Assembly (NCBI GenBank): GCA_947623455.1
Contig: OX392534.1
Location: forward strand, 35,593,426-35,657,425
DNA from: Mimachlamys varia
Taxonomy: Eukaryota; Mollusca; Bivalvia; Pectinida; Pectinidae
Length of the DNA: 64,000 nt
Direction: 5' to 3'
Part shown: positions 1-13,581 of the stretch, piece after piece
How positions within the stretch are numbered: the first letter of the stretch is position 1
Layout: each line of letters starts with the position of its first letter
Program-made: the position numbers and the translations under genes
The notes under the pieces: generated by a model
Databases searched by the model: none
Told to the model about the DNA's origin: nothing
Seen by the model: the letters and a program-made list of their open reading frames with translations, nothing else

Positions 1-1660
1 TAAAATAACTTTTCTGGAGATCAACGATTTTCTAATCTGTGATGCTTACGAAACATGTGATAATTTGCTGCTACAAAGCATTTAGGTTCTACTTTGAAAT
101 TTCAGGATTTTAAAAACGAAAAAAAAAAGTTTATCATAATTAATTACCAACCAAAGTGCACTATTGTGATCTCTTTACTATTCAATCATAATGTTGAGTC
201 ATAATCAGCTTTTTATCAGAGGATTGTAAAAACAGATTAAGTTTTATTTCAACGGAAAAAGACTTACAATTCTATAGGCAAGTGATCATACTGCTGGATA
301 AAATTCCCATCGAACCAAAGGATCTGAACGATATACATTGTCTTATTTCACGGTGCCTTTTGAAAGCTACTGATGTGTTACGATGATTGTCACCGATACT
401 GTGGATCGACTTGTAAAGCAGTGGTCATTTTAATCAATACATCAATGACCACTTGACCACAGGAGTTGTACTTCACACCAATGAGTGGTCATTCCATGTA
501 ACGGAGTGACCAGGGAATACCTAACATCTGCTATGGACCGGAAGTTTTATAATGGGCGTCTGAGGTTATTATTCTCTAAAGGAAACGGTTCAGGTCCATC
601 TTATCACAAAACTAGTACGGGACGTGCAATTCTAGGATCGGTGCTTAGACAATCTAATATTTCCTCTGGATTTTACCATTGGTTGACATTTTCTAGTTTG
701 AATTTTCTATCTCAGGTAAGACTAACCAACATCAACCTTTTCACACATACATGTATACATCAGAAATGTTTCTCAAATGTTTGTTAAATAACTTTCGTTG
801 TTAATTGCTTTCTTGAATGTCAAATGTTTCTCCTTTAAAACCTTGATTTAATTGATGTTAGATTCTATAAATGGATATTTTTCAATATCTCAAAAAACTA
901 TTGATGGATGTTAAATCAAAAAGTGCAAAAAAATCAAATGTGCTATTTTACTTTCCTAAATAAGCATGTTCGATTCTGCAATGAAGATTTGGAGGACGGA
1001 GGCCAGGAAAATATTTTTGATTGATTTGATGGAAGTATAAAATTCTCTTATAATATACTACTTTTTTCAATTTAAAAAATGTAGTATTTAAGCAGAATGA
1101 TTGTATCTGTACATTATACATTAAGCCCTAAAGAAACCCATTTCTCAGCTGTTGTCAATTTTGAAGTTTATTTCTCGCTGCGTAGGTGTGTGTTTGAATG
1201 CGCATGATGAAAATCAATAATAATCGTGAAAGTAGTCGTAAATTGCTCAAAACACTGTCGGTATACAACAACGATTTACCACCACAAAGCAATTAAGATT
1301 CCACTTAATGTGATAATAACTCAAAAGTCTACGTTTGATAATTAAACAGCTCCAGCAATAATTCTGTGCATCAACATTTGTGAGCTTTGATTCAGAAATG
1401 ATTAAAAGTTGTACTGCAACAGTGAAGTCATTATTTTAAACAATGTTTGACAACTTAACAAACTTTAAACAGTCAAGAATATTAATGAAATGAAAATTGT
1501 GCAATAAAACACCATTCCTGTAAATCTCCAGTGCAAAAAATGAATGTACATTTGTATTAAAGTGCTAGAATTAAGATCTGACTGCCAAAATAGAACAATC
1601 CACAAAAAAAAGAATGGAATCCTTTTAAAAGGATTTCTATTCTGACTATGTAAGTCAGCT
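1..1660. other. AT-rich stretch without recognisable gene
   Basis: No conserved protein or RNA gene was recognised. An open frame at 485-787 (+) ends in a GTAAGA donor-like site near 716, so an untranslated or short first exon is possible, but nothing in the peptide is recognisable. Confidence 0.4.
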
Positions 1661-1680
1661 GAAAAAAATCCTTCTAGGGG

Positions 1681-1975
1681 CTGGGTTGGGGGAGGGGGGG
1701 GGGGGGGGGGGGTAAGGGGAGATGGGGGAGGGGGGAGGGGTCTAAGGATTATATATATTCATTAGTCAATAGTTGATTGTAAGCCCTAGCTTTTGAGGGA
1801 TAGGGTATTGGAAGGGGGAGGGTGTTAGGGGAAAGACTGGGGAGGGGTCTAAGGATTATATATGTTTATTAGTCAATAGTTGTTTGTAAGCCTTAGCTTT
1901 TGAGGGATAGGGTATTGGGGGGGGGGGGGGGTAAGGGGAAGACTGGGGGGAGGGGGGGTTAAGGGGAAAGACTGG
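1681..1975. repeat. G-rich tandem repeat with long G runs
   Basis: Two copies of a unit of roughly 107 bp are visible; GGGGTCTAAGG recurs near 1737 and 1844. They are separated by runs of up to about 18 guanines and many GGGG tracts. The + strand could form G-quadruplexes. It is probably a minisatellite grown around a poly-G tract. Confidence 0.7.
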
Positions 1976-2678
1976 AGATGGAGGGGACTTGATATTGGAA
2001 TCCCTAATCCATCATGTATAACAACTGCTGACTAATTGTACCTCTATGAGAGAGGAACCCCTATCCTGTTTGTGTACATGTGTCTGCAGTGTCTGGTTCC
2101 TCTCATAGCTCGGTAAGCTAATTCTAGTAGAGTATATACATACATACACCAATGTGTAAGGCTGTTGTTACCATGATTTACTACACATCCACATAGTCCC
2201 ACCAACAGATGACCTTCCATAGGGCTTCTTTTGTGCTTGTATACATTTTTTTCTGTTATTATTTTCAAGTTGACAATGACAAAATGTGATGATTTCATTC
2301 CTAGTATTTATTATGGAACACTTCAGAACTTCTTTGATACTGTAACAATAAATGTTATCTTGATATATTATCTTTATTAAGTAGGAAGGCAAGCTTTAAT
2401 TAAGATAGCTAGAACACTGTACAGTTAATACTGTACACATCTTCAAGGTTACTATACTATACATACCTACAAGTGTATATGTATAATCCATAGGATCAAG
2501 CTATACCTTACTATGTAAGTACTATTACTATTGTGATCAATGCTGTGCCTATGAGTATTACTTATAACTGCAGTTAGCTATTATCTATATAACAGCGTTG
2601 AGTTAAAATTGATAAATGATTTATGTTCGTTTGAACTGGTGAATTAGAACATAATATTACTTATGTTTACCTAACAGG

Positions 2679-2900
2679 GATGCAGTGGCCAAGTGGTTAG
2701 GATGTCTGACATTCTGCTACCACTAGCCCTCCATCACTTGGTTGCGAGTTCGAAACGTAGCTACGTGGGACAGTTGCCACGGTTCAATACTGGCCAAATG
2801 TTGGGGTTTTGGAAAGGTCAGGCTTTTCCTCTAGCACCAAAACCTCTGGTACATCTTTATATGACCATTGGATATAAAACACAAACATACCATATACTTT
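2679..2900 (+). repeat. tRNA-derived SINE
   Basis: A box A-like TGGCCAAGTGGTTAGGAT at about 2688 is followed by a box B-like GGTTGCGAGTTCGAAAC at about 2740, the layout of an RNA polymerase III promoter. An unrelated body follows, ending in ATTGGATATAAAAC. A related head appears in reverse at 32520-32610. It lacks a tRNA fold with acceptor stem, so it is a SINE rather than a tRNA gene. Confidence 0.65.
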
Positions 2901-3289
2901 AAACATAGTTATTTTGGCGCACCCAAATTTTAGCGCATTACCAACTTCAACAGATTACCGCAATGATAAGTTCAGGTGCATTCACCATACTTGCCGTTAC
3001 CAGAGAATAATACACAGAAACTGTAATTAAAACAATCATAATTTAGTGGAGTGCTTTCAGCGTGAAAATTGCTAAAATAAGATAACCACTAAAATACGTA
3101 CATTTACAGTACATCCAATCCCTCTGGTGGAGCTTAACCTCTAAACACTATGGAGGCACATTCTAAATCTGTTAAACCATACATCAAATAGTGAGTATAA
3201 CATTCAAAGCTAAAACTAAGCCAACCATTAGCCAGACCATATAAACAGAACTATAATTATAATAATTTGAGGTTCTTATATACAGCTTT

Positions 3290-3610
3290 ATCACAATCTA
3301 GAGGTCGCCTCAAAGAGGTTCACAAATTATTATCCATGGTTATATAGGGCCTAAGCAACCAGCCAATAACATTCTCAACTCCCTGGGGAGCATACAACCT
3401 GTGCTGCCATTTCAGCACTCACAGCTAGCATTCTACCATTTCTAGCACTGCCCAACCACGTACTCATTTACAGCTGAGTAGACTGGAACAAGCAAAGTAA
3501 AGTATCTTGCTCGAGGATACAACACAAGTGCCGTGGTCGGGATTCGAACTCGCAACCCTTGGGTCACGAGCCCGGCTTCCTACCACTAGACCAATATGCT
3601 TCTAAATGAC
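3290..3610 (-). repeat. tRNA-derived SINE, reverse orientation
   Basis: Read on the minus strand, box A-like TGGTCTAGTGGTAGGAAG and box B-like GGTTGCGAGTTCGAATCCC occur at about 3535-3597. They are followed by a body rich in short motifs such as TCGAGCAAGATAC. This is the head-plus-body arrangement of a tRNA-derived SINE. Confidence 0.6.
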
Positions 3611-4564
3611 AAGCACCTGTTACCTATGGGTATAAAGGAAAAGCTATAGACTTTAGAGGTCATTGTTATATTTCCTTAAATCATATACCCCTACATTGTA
3701 AAATGGACTTGCTATCCTCTGTTTTGGGTGAGGTTCAAATGTAATTTTAGGGATGCATGGATTATTTGTTCAAGGCCAATGAAGACTGCAGGGTTTCTTC
3801 CTGACCAAAACCTCATTATCTCTCTCACAATCTGACATCACGTTCTCAAGTTAGCAGATAAAAGTATACAAAAACATTGCTGGACAGGAGAATTATACAT
3901 TAACATGTAACAGTCTTATCATGGAAAAAAAGTCATCAAAAGACCATAAAACTAATTGATGAAAAAAGATGAAAGAAGATAAGAAACAGGTTTGTTTAAA
4001 GTAAGTAAAAGCTCCCTTTCATAACAAACACATAATTACCCCCCAAAAAATCGGAATGTGCCAACATACGTCCAGTGAAGGAGGGGTCCAAAATGAATAG
4101 GATGCCTGCTGGAAACTGGATATTAATTGATACACAGGGTTTAGCTCTTGGTGGTAAAATTAACATCATAGAAATGTCTACATACAGAGTAAAGCTGGTT
4201 AATATTGTAAAAACAACTTAACATGAGGCTTACTGGAGTAATTAACAAGCAAGGCTTTCTAATTTAATACGACCCTGTTTCTCAGAGGGGTTAGAAAAGA
4301 TGATTTACGCAATACAACAACCTCCACCTCTTAATAAAAAATATATGATACACATTCCAGCCATACCTATAGCTTAATTTGATAGATCATCAGCATTATG
4401 TGTGGCCAAATATTTTTCTGTTATACAGCAAAATATAAGTGCTGTTTTTATTCTAAAACATATAATTTATAAGGTATATTCTGCCAGCTTTCAGAAAAGC
4501 AATTTATTATATGTAATTAATATGAGGATGAGGAATATAATGATACAGATAGGTAGTACTGTCG

Positions 4565-4632
4565 CTGGGGCTCAGACCCGTGACCATTGGCTCTTCAGCC
4601 TCAGATGCTCTAGCTACCGCTGAGCTAAAGGG
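4565..4632 (-). repeat. tRNA-like SINE head
   Basis: The minus strand reads TTTAGCTCAGCGGTAGCTAG (box A-like), then a degenerate box B around GGTCACGGGTCTGAGCCCC. The spacing fits a tRNA-derived SINE or decayed tRNA pseudogene. A functional acceptor stem is not evident. Confidence 0.45.
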
Positions 4633-4876
4633 CAAATCCCTACAGCTCAACCTAGTAAGACATACTAATTAATGTGCATCTTTTATATAAATATCATATT
4701 CTACCATATATGAATGTTTTTGATAACCATATGAAACTAAAAAATAATTGACATCAAGGCTTATAATTAATTTTCTAAACTTACTTTCAAATACAAAACA
4801 TGTTGATGTACAATTGGACTGATCTAACAATGGATTTTTTTTTACAAATCAATATGCAACATCAATTGCCGCATTA

Positions 4877-5027
4877 TGACGTCACATTTTTCGCGCCATT
4901 TTTGGATTTTTTTTTCATAGAGGTATATGGAAAGAAAATCTCAACCAATCAGAAAGCCGCATTCTGCATACAATCAATGGAAAATTAATTATTGCACTAT
5001 GCAGCACAGGACAGGGCTATATAAAAG
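4877..5027 (+). promoter_or_regulatory. candidate promoter: CRE, CCAAT and TATA box
   Basis: A perfect CRE palindrome TGACGTCA (4877-4884), a CCAAT box (4945-4949) and a strong TATA box TATATAAAAG (5018-5027) lie in the order and spacing of an RNA polymerase II promoter. The DEG/ENaC coding exon 12.7 kb downstream has a 3' splice site at its start, so it needs an upstream first exon. Linking the two is inference only. Confidence 0.35.
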
Positions 5028-5059
5028 GGACAACCTGAGGGCTATTGTCCCTCGCAAGC

Positions 5060-8000
5060 AACCCCCCCCCCCCTCCCCCCCCCCCCCACCATCCCCCCCA
5101 ATCCTTATACAAACTCTCTCTGCAATCTATCTCTCTTCCATCCCCAACTGCCGCCTTTTACAGACTGAACCAGAAAGGAAGTGACAGCACTGAAAACATT
5201 ATCTACACTGAGGTGGTGTGTACTAGAAACAGGTTCAGTATATAAACACAAATTTACATTCATGCAGGCTTCTAGCAGATAAATTTTAGGCAATATACTT
5301 TGATTTCTTCTTCACATTTGTTAAGAAAACACATAAAATCTCTCGGCTAAAATTCTAAATTCAACAAATAAATCTGGATAAAACATTTTAACAACAATGC
5401 AGGTTAATAAATGTGACTTTCTACACAAAATTTTGTAACCTGCAATTATACCTTTGTAAAATTAATAGTAAAGTATTCTGTATAACACCTTTTACAGTTT
5501 TTTTTTTAGTTTTCCTTAAAATTCATAGCATTGTACCAAAACTTACCCAGGCATTTGAAAAAGAAAAGTATACTCCTGTTTGCATCAGTATAGATGTAAA
5601 TAAGCTTTCTAATGAGTAGGTTCAACACAATACACCAGGCTAATGAGGTTTTGATGAAAGTTCACAGACATTCAATTAAACGTCTGCCAAATTAATTTGA
5701 CATGTTATTCCAAACACGCAGACTGGGTACAATTTGTACAGGTCAATTTCTAGCCAATCAAACCACAAAAAGTCCGGCAGGCAGATCTTCCCTGATTTTG
5801 GGTTTTACATTACGAAGTTAGTTCTCGATAAGTATGCTATTCAAAACAGAACAAATTAGAACTTTTACTTACAGTTTATATATTTGAAACGACCTTGACC
5901 ACTGTCAAAAGGTCAGTAAACAATTCTGAGATCATGAAGGTCAAAACGGTCAAGAGGACAAAAAAATACCAAATGTATATGTAGCTATTACTGTATTCAT
6001 CTACAAATTAGCCCAGGATGCCCAGTAATAAGCCCGGGTACGTGTGTATATCTATTGCAGTTTGGACAAACTGCCACCAAAAGATATTTCATTCTCCTAT
6101 ACTTAGACTTGATCCAATGACTAATATTTTGTTGGCCACCATGCAGGGCTTGTTGATAATATACTTTAGATTATTCCTCCTTCTTTATTATAGTTCATGC
6201 CAAATTACATTTTGACACTTTTTACTTCCAACTAGTTATAATGTTATCAAATGCAAGCAATTGCATTCTTGTAAACCATTAAAATGTCTCCAATGCTTTA
6301 TAATAATGTCCGACAAAACCCGAGATTTCCGATGAGAAATCTGACGATCAGTTACCAGAAGTGATAGGATATGCATGGGTCAGCTTGAAATGAACAGAGG
6401 AAGGCAGCCATTGATTAACAGGATCTCCAGCTATTCCCCTAGTCCTTTAATCTCAGCATTCCATCACTAAACAATGTAACAATCCAATTCCTTTATTTGA
6501 CGAGATAAGCTACAACAAACATTGCTTGCCCTTCCTTTACCATCAATCTTCGTCCCACAACCTTGTAGTACTGGGCAGGTACATGGTCAGTGATTAGAAA
6601 ATGTGTACTAAGTTCATAATACAATAACAAATTTTGGTTATTGTCACTCCCTGTTGTGGTACAGTAGAATCCTGCACTTAATATCACATCGGTTAATTAA
6701 TATCACTTTTGGGTTATGATCATGTTTCTTTTCTGTACAAGCAAACAAATTACTAACGAAATATGCACAATAGCTTGAAGGTATTCCAACAAATTAGCCA
6801 GTCATCTTCTTCGCTAACAGAATTCCCTTTAAACTTGTCATCGCCTCATTCACCCATCCTCTTTTGCTCTTTCATCTATTCATCCCCTTTAGCCTCAGCT
6901 GCATGTTCACCCCCTCATTCACCAACACCCTCAACTCTTCCTCCCCCACCTCTCTCCCCCCCCCCTCCTTCCCTCCCTCAACTTCAACATCTCCTCCTTT
7001 TCAACCTCCCCCCCCCCCTCTCCCTACCCCATAACCCACATTCCATACATTGACATATCTAACATAGCAAGAATCCAGGAACTGACCATTTATTACAGTC
7101 AAGATGTTTAGGTCATCTTTGTTCAGCCCTCCTAGTTCATGTAGTACATGTTTAGACTATATCTATATCCACTTATCAGTGTTCTTACATATACATCATT
7201 ATCTGTTAGGATCCTATACCTATCTGTTACTTATGTATATAAACATAGCACTCTATGATCACAATAACCACTAATTGACCACTAATTAAGATGGACAGAG
7301 ATATCAGCCTCTCACTGGTCAGCCCCTGGTCTGGACACACTTGACCACTGATGTTCCAACCCAATATACATGGAGTCTGTGGGAGGGTTAGATATGTAAA
7401 CAGATCAATATCTTCCTGCAGGGAAGGGTCCGCTTTGCCAAATATATGATGTAAAAGTTCATAAAGATTGAGATAAAAGAAATCTGTTTTTGTATGACTT
7501 ACAAGAGTCCTTGTGACCAAATAAACTAGGTATTTTATACAGTATATTGGAACTGGATACAATTTTGTAAGTTAGATAAGAATTCAGAGAGTTTTCCAAG
7601 TGAATATACTCTTCAAAGTTTGAGAATGATAAATATACTTTTAAAAGTTGACCTCTTGGTGAAACCCGTTTTACGGCACATGCATATAATATAATGGAAA
7701 TTATATTCAAATCTTACTACAAGAATTAAAGTAAAAGAATATAAACAGTTTGGAAAACATGTTTCTAGAGAAATATTCCAATGCAACGTTCAAGATTATC
7801 AAAGCCCTTTGATTACTGTGAATTCAAATATATCCAAAAATTGACTCCAATTGTAAAAGAAATGTCGAAGGATGAAAATTGGTCCTGACATTTGTCAAAT
7901 CTACCCATAAAGTATGCAAAAGATGCAGAGTTTAAACAGTTTAAATAAAGTCTATGAGTATACACTAAGCCATACATATAAGAGCTAACAGGTAAAAAAT

Positions 8001-9370
8001 ATTTGAGAAATGGATGGAACATGCACCCTTAAAAAACATATCTCCATATAAATCTATACATCAGGTAATATCTTGTATACATCAACTGTTTCAAGTACCC
8101 AAGTTAAACGATCTGAAAGCTATTGAAACAATGATTACTGTATACACAACAGTACACCTCATAAACATCATCCCGTTTACACTTTATTTCTCCCAACTCA
8201 ATCTTTAACTGAAGCGCCTTTTAACCAGTCTGTATATATATATATGCATCCAATAAGAATTAATTTATTCTCCGAGTCTTAATTTTCTCGAATATACAAA
8301 CAGATCAAATTTTTAATCGTATCTTAATTTGGCCATAAAACTTAAGATCAATTTTTAAAAGACTGTTAACTGTAAGAAGGCTGATTATAAATCTTTTTAA
8401 ATTTAAATTTTAAATTCAGATAATAACATTGATAACCTGTCCAATATTTCCCTTGAGATATCTTTACAGCAAACTTATTACAGGAACAATGAAAAATTAT
8501 TTTTATTTAGAAATCTCTTTAGGTAAACCAGAATTGTTTCACTTTAAGCATAAATGTTATTTTAATAATTCTCCATGACAATGAGGTACTCATAACATAC
8601 ACAAGACTAGAAAGTGTCTGCATACAGACATGAATGCCCCAGCTGCTGAATTTGGACAGGCAAGTAAAGGACAGGAGGGCCATAGGCAACATTATACAAT
8701 GTACTATAATCCCCACCTCCACCAACTCCTCTTTTTACTCCCTAAAGCTGAATAAGTTTTTCACATTTGCTGAGCAGGAAATCATATTATTTCCACTTGT
8801 GACAAATTGTCAATCATACTTTTTTTTCTGATTAATATTTTTTTTTCATTAATTAACAGAAGCAAATACATAATGCAGTATTCAAGGTCTCAAGACTGGA
8901 ATACCTGGATCTCTGAGATCCTAGGATTGAAAACAATATTAGACTGAGTTTCTTAACTCAGCCAATCAAATGTGATGTCACTTAAAGACAGAGTTAGACT
9001 TAAAATAGTTTCATGACCTCTGTCACGCAATTAACGATATTTCTTGATAATTTTGAACATTAGGATACAATTAAGCTTAAACAACAATTAATTTAAAAAC
9101 AAAGTTGTAAAATATAATTCAATAAAGATGATGAATTTCAACTCACTTTTTACGACTTAACATAAAAATCTTTATCTTACTTCGAAGAATAAACTTGTAC
9201 TTTTCAAGTACACACATTGATCAATACCAAAACTCTACATACATATAGAATACATAAAAATTGGAAGTTCTTTGATACTGAAAAAGAAATCTATCTCAAT
9301 GCTTAACTATACATACAAATGCAATAACCTAAAACAAGTTTTAAATACTACGGGACAAAAAGGTACAGAT
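5060..9370. other. intergenic or intronic stretch, no gene seen
   Basis: The stretch starts with poly-C tracts (about 5060-5100) and has a CT-rich tract at about 6900-7030. Short frames here are compositional. An unrecognised minus-strand frame at 7227-7562 has no convincing similarity I can name. Confidence 0.4.
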
Positions 9371-9376
9371 CGGGAA

Positions 9377-9484
9377 TTTTATGAGGAATACCACAAGCCA
9401 GATATTTCCAATATCTCAGCTGGAATCTATATAAGAGGAATACCACAAGCCGGATATTTCCAATATCTCCGCCAGAATCTAACA
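9377..9484. repeat. short tandem duplication
   Basis: A unit of about 50 bp beginning GAGGAATACCACAAGCC occurs twice in direct succession with a few differences. Confidence 0.6.
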
Positions 9485-9489
9485 AGTTC

Positions 9490-11190
9490 TTAACGTTTTC
9501 CAGGTGTCCACAGCACAGTTCCGCCTGATAAAGCCAGGGGATTTCTTTTACAAGGGCAAATAAAACATAAATTAAACATATTCCCTCTGGTAGATATGGT
9601 GAAAGCTATTTAATTGTAATTTATTGACAGCCTGTTTCCTTTATATAATCATAATATCCCTGGCAGTGGTAAAAAGGCGATCTCTTCCTGATGTCTTCAA
9701 TACACTGCAAAACGGAATCAAAGTAAACCTTAATATACAGACCCAGTACAGGAGGCGACCGCCAACAAACCCATCTACACACCCAGTACAGGGGGCAGAC
9801 AGCTATATAGCCTAAGTCTGATCAGCTATGTGAAGGATCAGCCAGCTCCATCAAACAGAAAGGAATCATTAAATTTTAACTCATTCCTAACTTGGTGATG
9901 ATCACCAAGTTTGAACCAAGTTTCAAACCGAGTTTTTTTCTAATAGATCAGTCCTTGATTTGGGGCTCAGGTTCAAATGTGACATTAGAGGGAAATTGCT
10001 TCTTAAAAATTAATACAGCTCAAAGCATGATCAAGGTTTAAACAGTGTTGCTTAAGCTGTCTATAATATGATATTCACGTATTAAAATATTCTAATACAT
10101 TAAAATATTAACTGGTTTAAGAACAACTAAATCAGCTAATCAGCAATAGATCTAGATGTTTCATATGTATAAAACTGTAGTCCCTAAATTATACCTAAAA
10201 CTAATGTTCCATTTTACTGCAGTGTCTTTGAATAATTCAAATGTATAATTGCTGACACGTTTGTTTTCATTGAACCAAATCTACAGATATTCCATTTTGG
10301 AAAACTGTATCTTTTTATATTTGAAGGCAGATTTATATAGGTCAAAAGTCACGTTTCACTCTTTTATTTAATTAAACCTGTCCGAAAATGTCTTTTGAAG
10401 CCCTGACATGTCAGGTATACATTTCTTAGAATCTTTAAGACAGTTATCACAAGTGTTGAACTTCAAATATTCAAGCTAATAATAAGCTCAAAAAATTGAT
10501 AAATAACATATATATTTGTAAATGACTTAGTTGTACGAGTCCTTTAAGACAGGAAATATCTCGTAATTACCGAGCAGACATTCAATTCTACATTAAAGAC
10601 GAGGTGTCACATATACCATCTTGTGTTATATGTGGGAATTGATGTGTTTATGGAGTCTGGTGTGTAAAGAAGATCAACCTCATGCAGTCTGCGACATTAT
10701 AGCCACTAGTCCTTATGCCCACGACTGGTAAATTTTGGTTTGGACAAGTGGAAATTCCTTGCATTTCAATATATTTGTTATAATAAAGACTGTATTTTGC
10801 TTGTCTGGACTACTGCTTGAAAATGTTAATGTCACAGACTGCTCATGCCATGAAATACATTTGAGAGTTATTTACTACAGAGCTATAGGCTTGATTAGCT
10901 TCCCTGTGAAACAGATCCTGATACTGAAGGAGTGGGGTGAACCTGGGAAATTTTAATTAAGGTGAAACAGTTATGATTTTCCTTCAAAACAAGTTAAAAA
11001 ATGAAATGTGTCAAATTAATTCGGGTTTGGAGATCTGGAGAAGGTTATGTGATAGGAAATATTCTTAGATCAAAGATAATTGTAGAGGAAATAAACTGCA
11101 AAGTTAAAAGCAAATTGGATGATCTAAATATGAATTTTTAGTTAATAATTAAGAGATAATCTACATGACTATAGCTGCATGTTTTACATT
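9490..11190. other. AT-rich stretch, nothing recognised
   Basis: I see no conserved coding exon, RNA gene or clear repeat here on either strand. Confidence 0.35.
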
Positions 11191-11197
11191 GGTACCA

Positions 11198-11393
11198 GGC
11201 CCCGGTTTCATCAATGTTCCTTAACTTAAGGAAATTCCTTAACTTAAAAATCTCCATAGGAAAGCATTAATTACAGAATTTAAGGAAAGTTCCTTAACTA
11301 AGGATTTTCTCCTTAAATTCTGTAATGCTTTCCTATGGAGATTTTTAAGTTAAGGAATTGCCTTAGTTAAGGAATGTTGATGAAACCAGGGCC
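11198..11393. mobile_element. foldback MITE with long near-perfect inverted arms
   Basis: The ends read GGCCCCGGTTTCATCAATGT and its near complement ending at 11393. The arms stay complementary nearly to the centre (about 95 bp each), including matching TCTCCATAGGAAAGCATTA blocks. There is no coding capacity. This is a self-complementary non-autonomous DNA element. Confidence 0.75.
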
Positions 11394-11399
11394 AGCCTT

Positions 11400-12335
11400 A
11401 ATCATTCATTTTTTTTTTTTTAACTTCCAAAATATCTTGGCGTAATAATACAAAAGTATTGATAATATCTACATTGGATTCAAATCTAACAAAATACAAA
11501 AAATGCTCAACCAAAAGGCCAGGTTTGATTATCAAATATTGAAATGTGGTTGCACCTCAATAGTTCAGGTAACTGCTTGTCATGTAACGTCAAAACATCT
11601 TCTTTACAATTGTTCCAACACACCACCATTTGAACTCCTGAAAAGTTCACTGACCAACTTTACAAAATAGACCTAAGACACGTATACAGTACTTCTATAC
11701 CATAAAACAGACCAAAAAAACTCTGTAATAGGTCGTAGAGTTTTTGAGCACCCATCTCGACACCTGAAGAGCTATACAGTGATAATTATATTAGGGGCCT
11801 TATTTCTGCCTCAGTGACGTCTGCAAGTCATTATATTATCCTGATGACACAATATACGAAGGATAGTGTTATTTACCTACCTACTCCAAATTGTTATCGT
11901 TAATTTATAGTTTCCGTAACGTACCTATCTAATGTCAGACTATAACGCACTGACGCACAAGTGTAATTGTCAAAGGTACTCATGGCCACGCGCCCAACGG
12001 GTAATTGCCCCAGATATATTTTTGTTTTCTTGGGAACTGGGTGATACAGTTCTTTGGATTATGTCTTGAGAACTCAGTGATACATATACTTTTCTTCGAC
12101 TTATGTTATTCTTCAGAAACAGCCAAGGAAATTGCCAACAGTTTGTTGAGAACTCATCACTGAGCTTGCCAAGGCGATTCCTTCAATATTTCCTTAAGAA
12201 TTGGCCGAAACAATTTACTCGATGGATTATGATCATGAAATGGTCACAATGAATCAGAAATGAAAGAAATTTCTCCAAGACGACATTGTACAAGTCCTAT
12301 ACAAACATGTTCGCCAATGCCTAGTGCATATCACT
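11400..12335. other. stretch without recognised gene
   Basis: No conserved exon was recognised on either strand. Confidence 0.3.
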
Positions 12336-12340
12336 GCATT

Positions 12341-12430
12341 TACTCATTCACACCTGGGATTTCATTATGGACTATTCCAAACCTTGTATTGGAAGAGTCC
12401 AAATTTGCCTTCAAGGGTGAAAAAGTTAAG
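12341..12430. repeat. short MITE with CATTCACNCCT ends
   Basis: The left end resembles CTCATTCACACCTG and the right end AGGGTGAAAAAGTTAA. The copy at 29580-29673 has the same ends, TTAACCCATTCACCCCT, and the same core, GGAAGAGTTCAAATT. A two-copy comparison supports a short TTAA-ended element. Confidence 0.5.
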
Positions 12431-13329
12431 CTATACTTCATTAATCACATCATAAAGAGTACATTTTAAATCTATTGTTGACCTTCTTCATCTGTGTCAA
12501 TTTTGGCTATTTTTTTGTCCTGACAGCGATGGGCTCTACTCATGTTCTACTGTTTACACTTATTGTTGATGGTCTTTAAACAGTTTGTTGTCACAACAAA
12601 CCACTGTGTTGGACCCTTCTATTGGGTCCATACCAGAAATTCCTGGCAGTGCTTCAAAAGCAGCAGGCAATACTCAAAAAGCATCCTCATATATATATAT
12701 CATATATCATATAATTATACACGAGTCCGCCTGAAGAAGCCCTCAGCTGGCAGTAAATCTAACACATTAATGATATATTCTATATTGTTCTTCACAAGAA
12801 CTTGTTAATCTAATATCTGCTTTATGAATTAATATGCAAGATTTTTGCAATTAGAAACTTGCTAGTGCAATTAATTAACATAAGTGAAAATTAGCCAAGA
12901 CAAAAATGCAACATAAACCTTTGAAATCTATTACCAGGTACTGAAAATCGTTTTGATTTGTAGTAGTTTATTTATTACCAGGTAACTACAATAGTTAAGC
13001 TATAAAACTTTGATATCTGTGAAGTTTGAAAAAGTTTCTTTTAGTATGTATCAAACATTTTAAACATGCATATACCATTACTGATAAAGATTTTTTTTTC
13101 TTAATTGACGTTAACAAGGAGATTTGAAAGAATCTATTTCGGGAGGCGATCAATAGGATGACAATTATAGTCAGCCTTGTGGAATCAAGTCTTACTTTTT
13201 ATTTTATTGCAGTCCTACAAGTAAAGTCTTGCATCAAAACACTGACTCCTAATTGTACAACCTTTGTTCTATTAAAATAAAAAGGTCTGGAACGAAAACA
13301 CTGTGACTCCTAAATACATGTATATGAGC

Positions 13330-13581
13330 TACTGTAATCCAACTTACTTTCGCGGCGTCTTATTTTCGCATCGTCTTATTTTTACGTTTCATAGGAAAAC
13401 CCATTTCGCAGGATTTAATTTCACGATAAATGCGGTCGTATACCTTTATGTACAATACAGTACTCCTACAGTTGGCATGCCTCTGATTAAAACTGTTTCC
13501 TGGCGATTAATTTTCGCGAATTTCAATTCTCGCGAAATACACGAAAATTAATCGCACACGAAAATAAGTTGGTTTACAGTA
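13330..13581. mobile_element. MITE with TA-flanked inverted repeats
   Basis: It begins TA-CTGTAATCCAACTTA and ends TAAGTTGGTTTACAG-TA, giving about 20-bp terminal inverted repeats and TA flanks as in Tc1/mariner-type MITEs. A related copy lies at 20867-21110. The interior is rich in TTCGCG motifs and has no coding capacity. Confidence 0.7.

Noticed and set aside
2679..2765. tRNA gene
   Set aside because: The boxes A and B are present but no acceptor stem forms and a long SINE body follows. The same applies to 3535-3597 and 4565-4632.
5045..5245. Proline-rich frame
   Set aside because: It is created by a poly-C tract and has no conserved downstream sequence.
7227..7562. 111-codon minus-strand frame with a CTGCAG acceptor-like site
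   Set aside because: No recognisable motif was found and the frame has no matching neighbouring exons, so it is probably chance.
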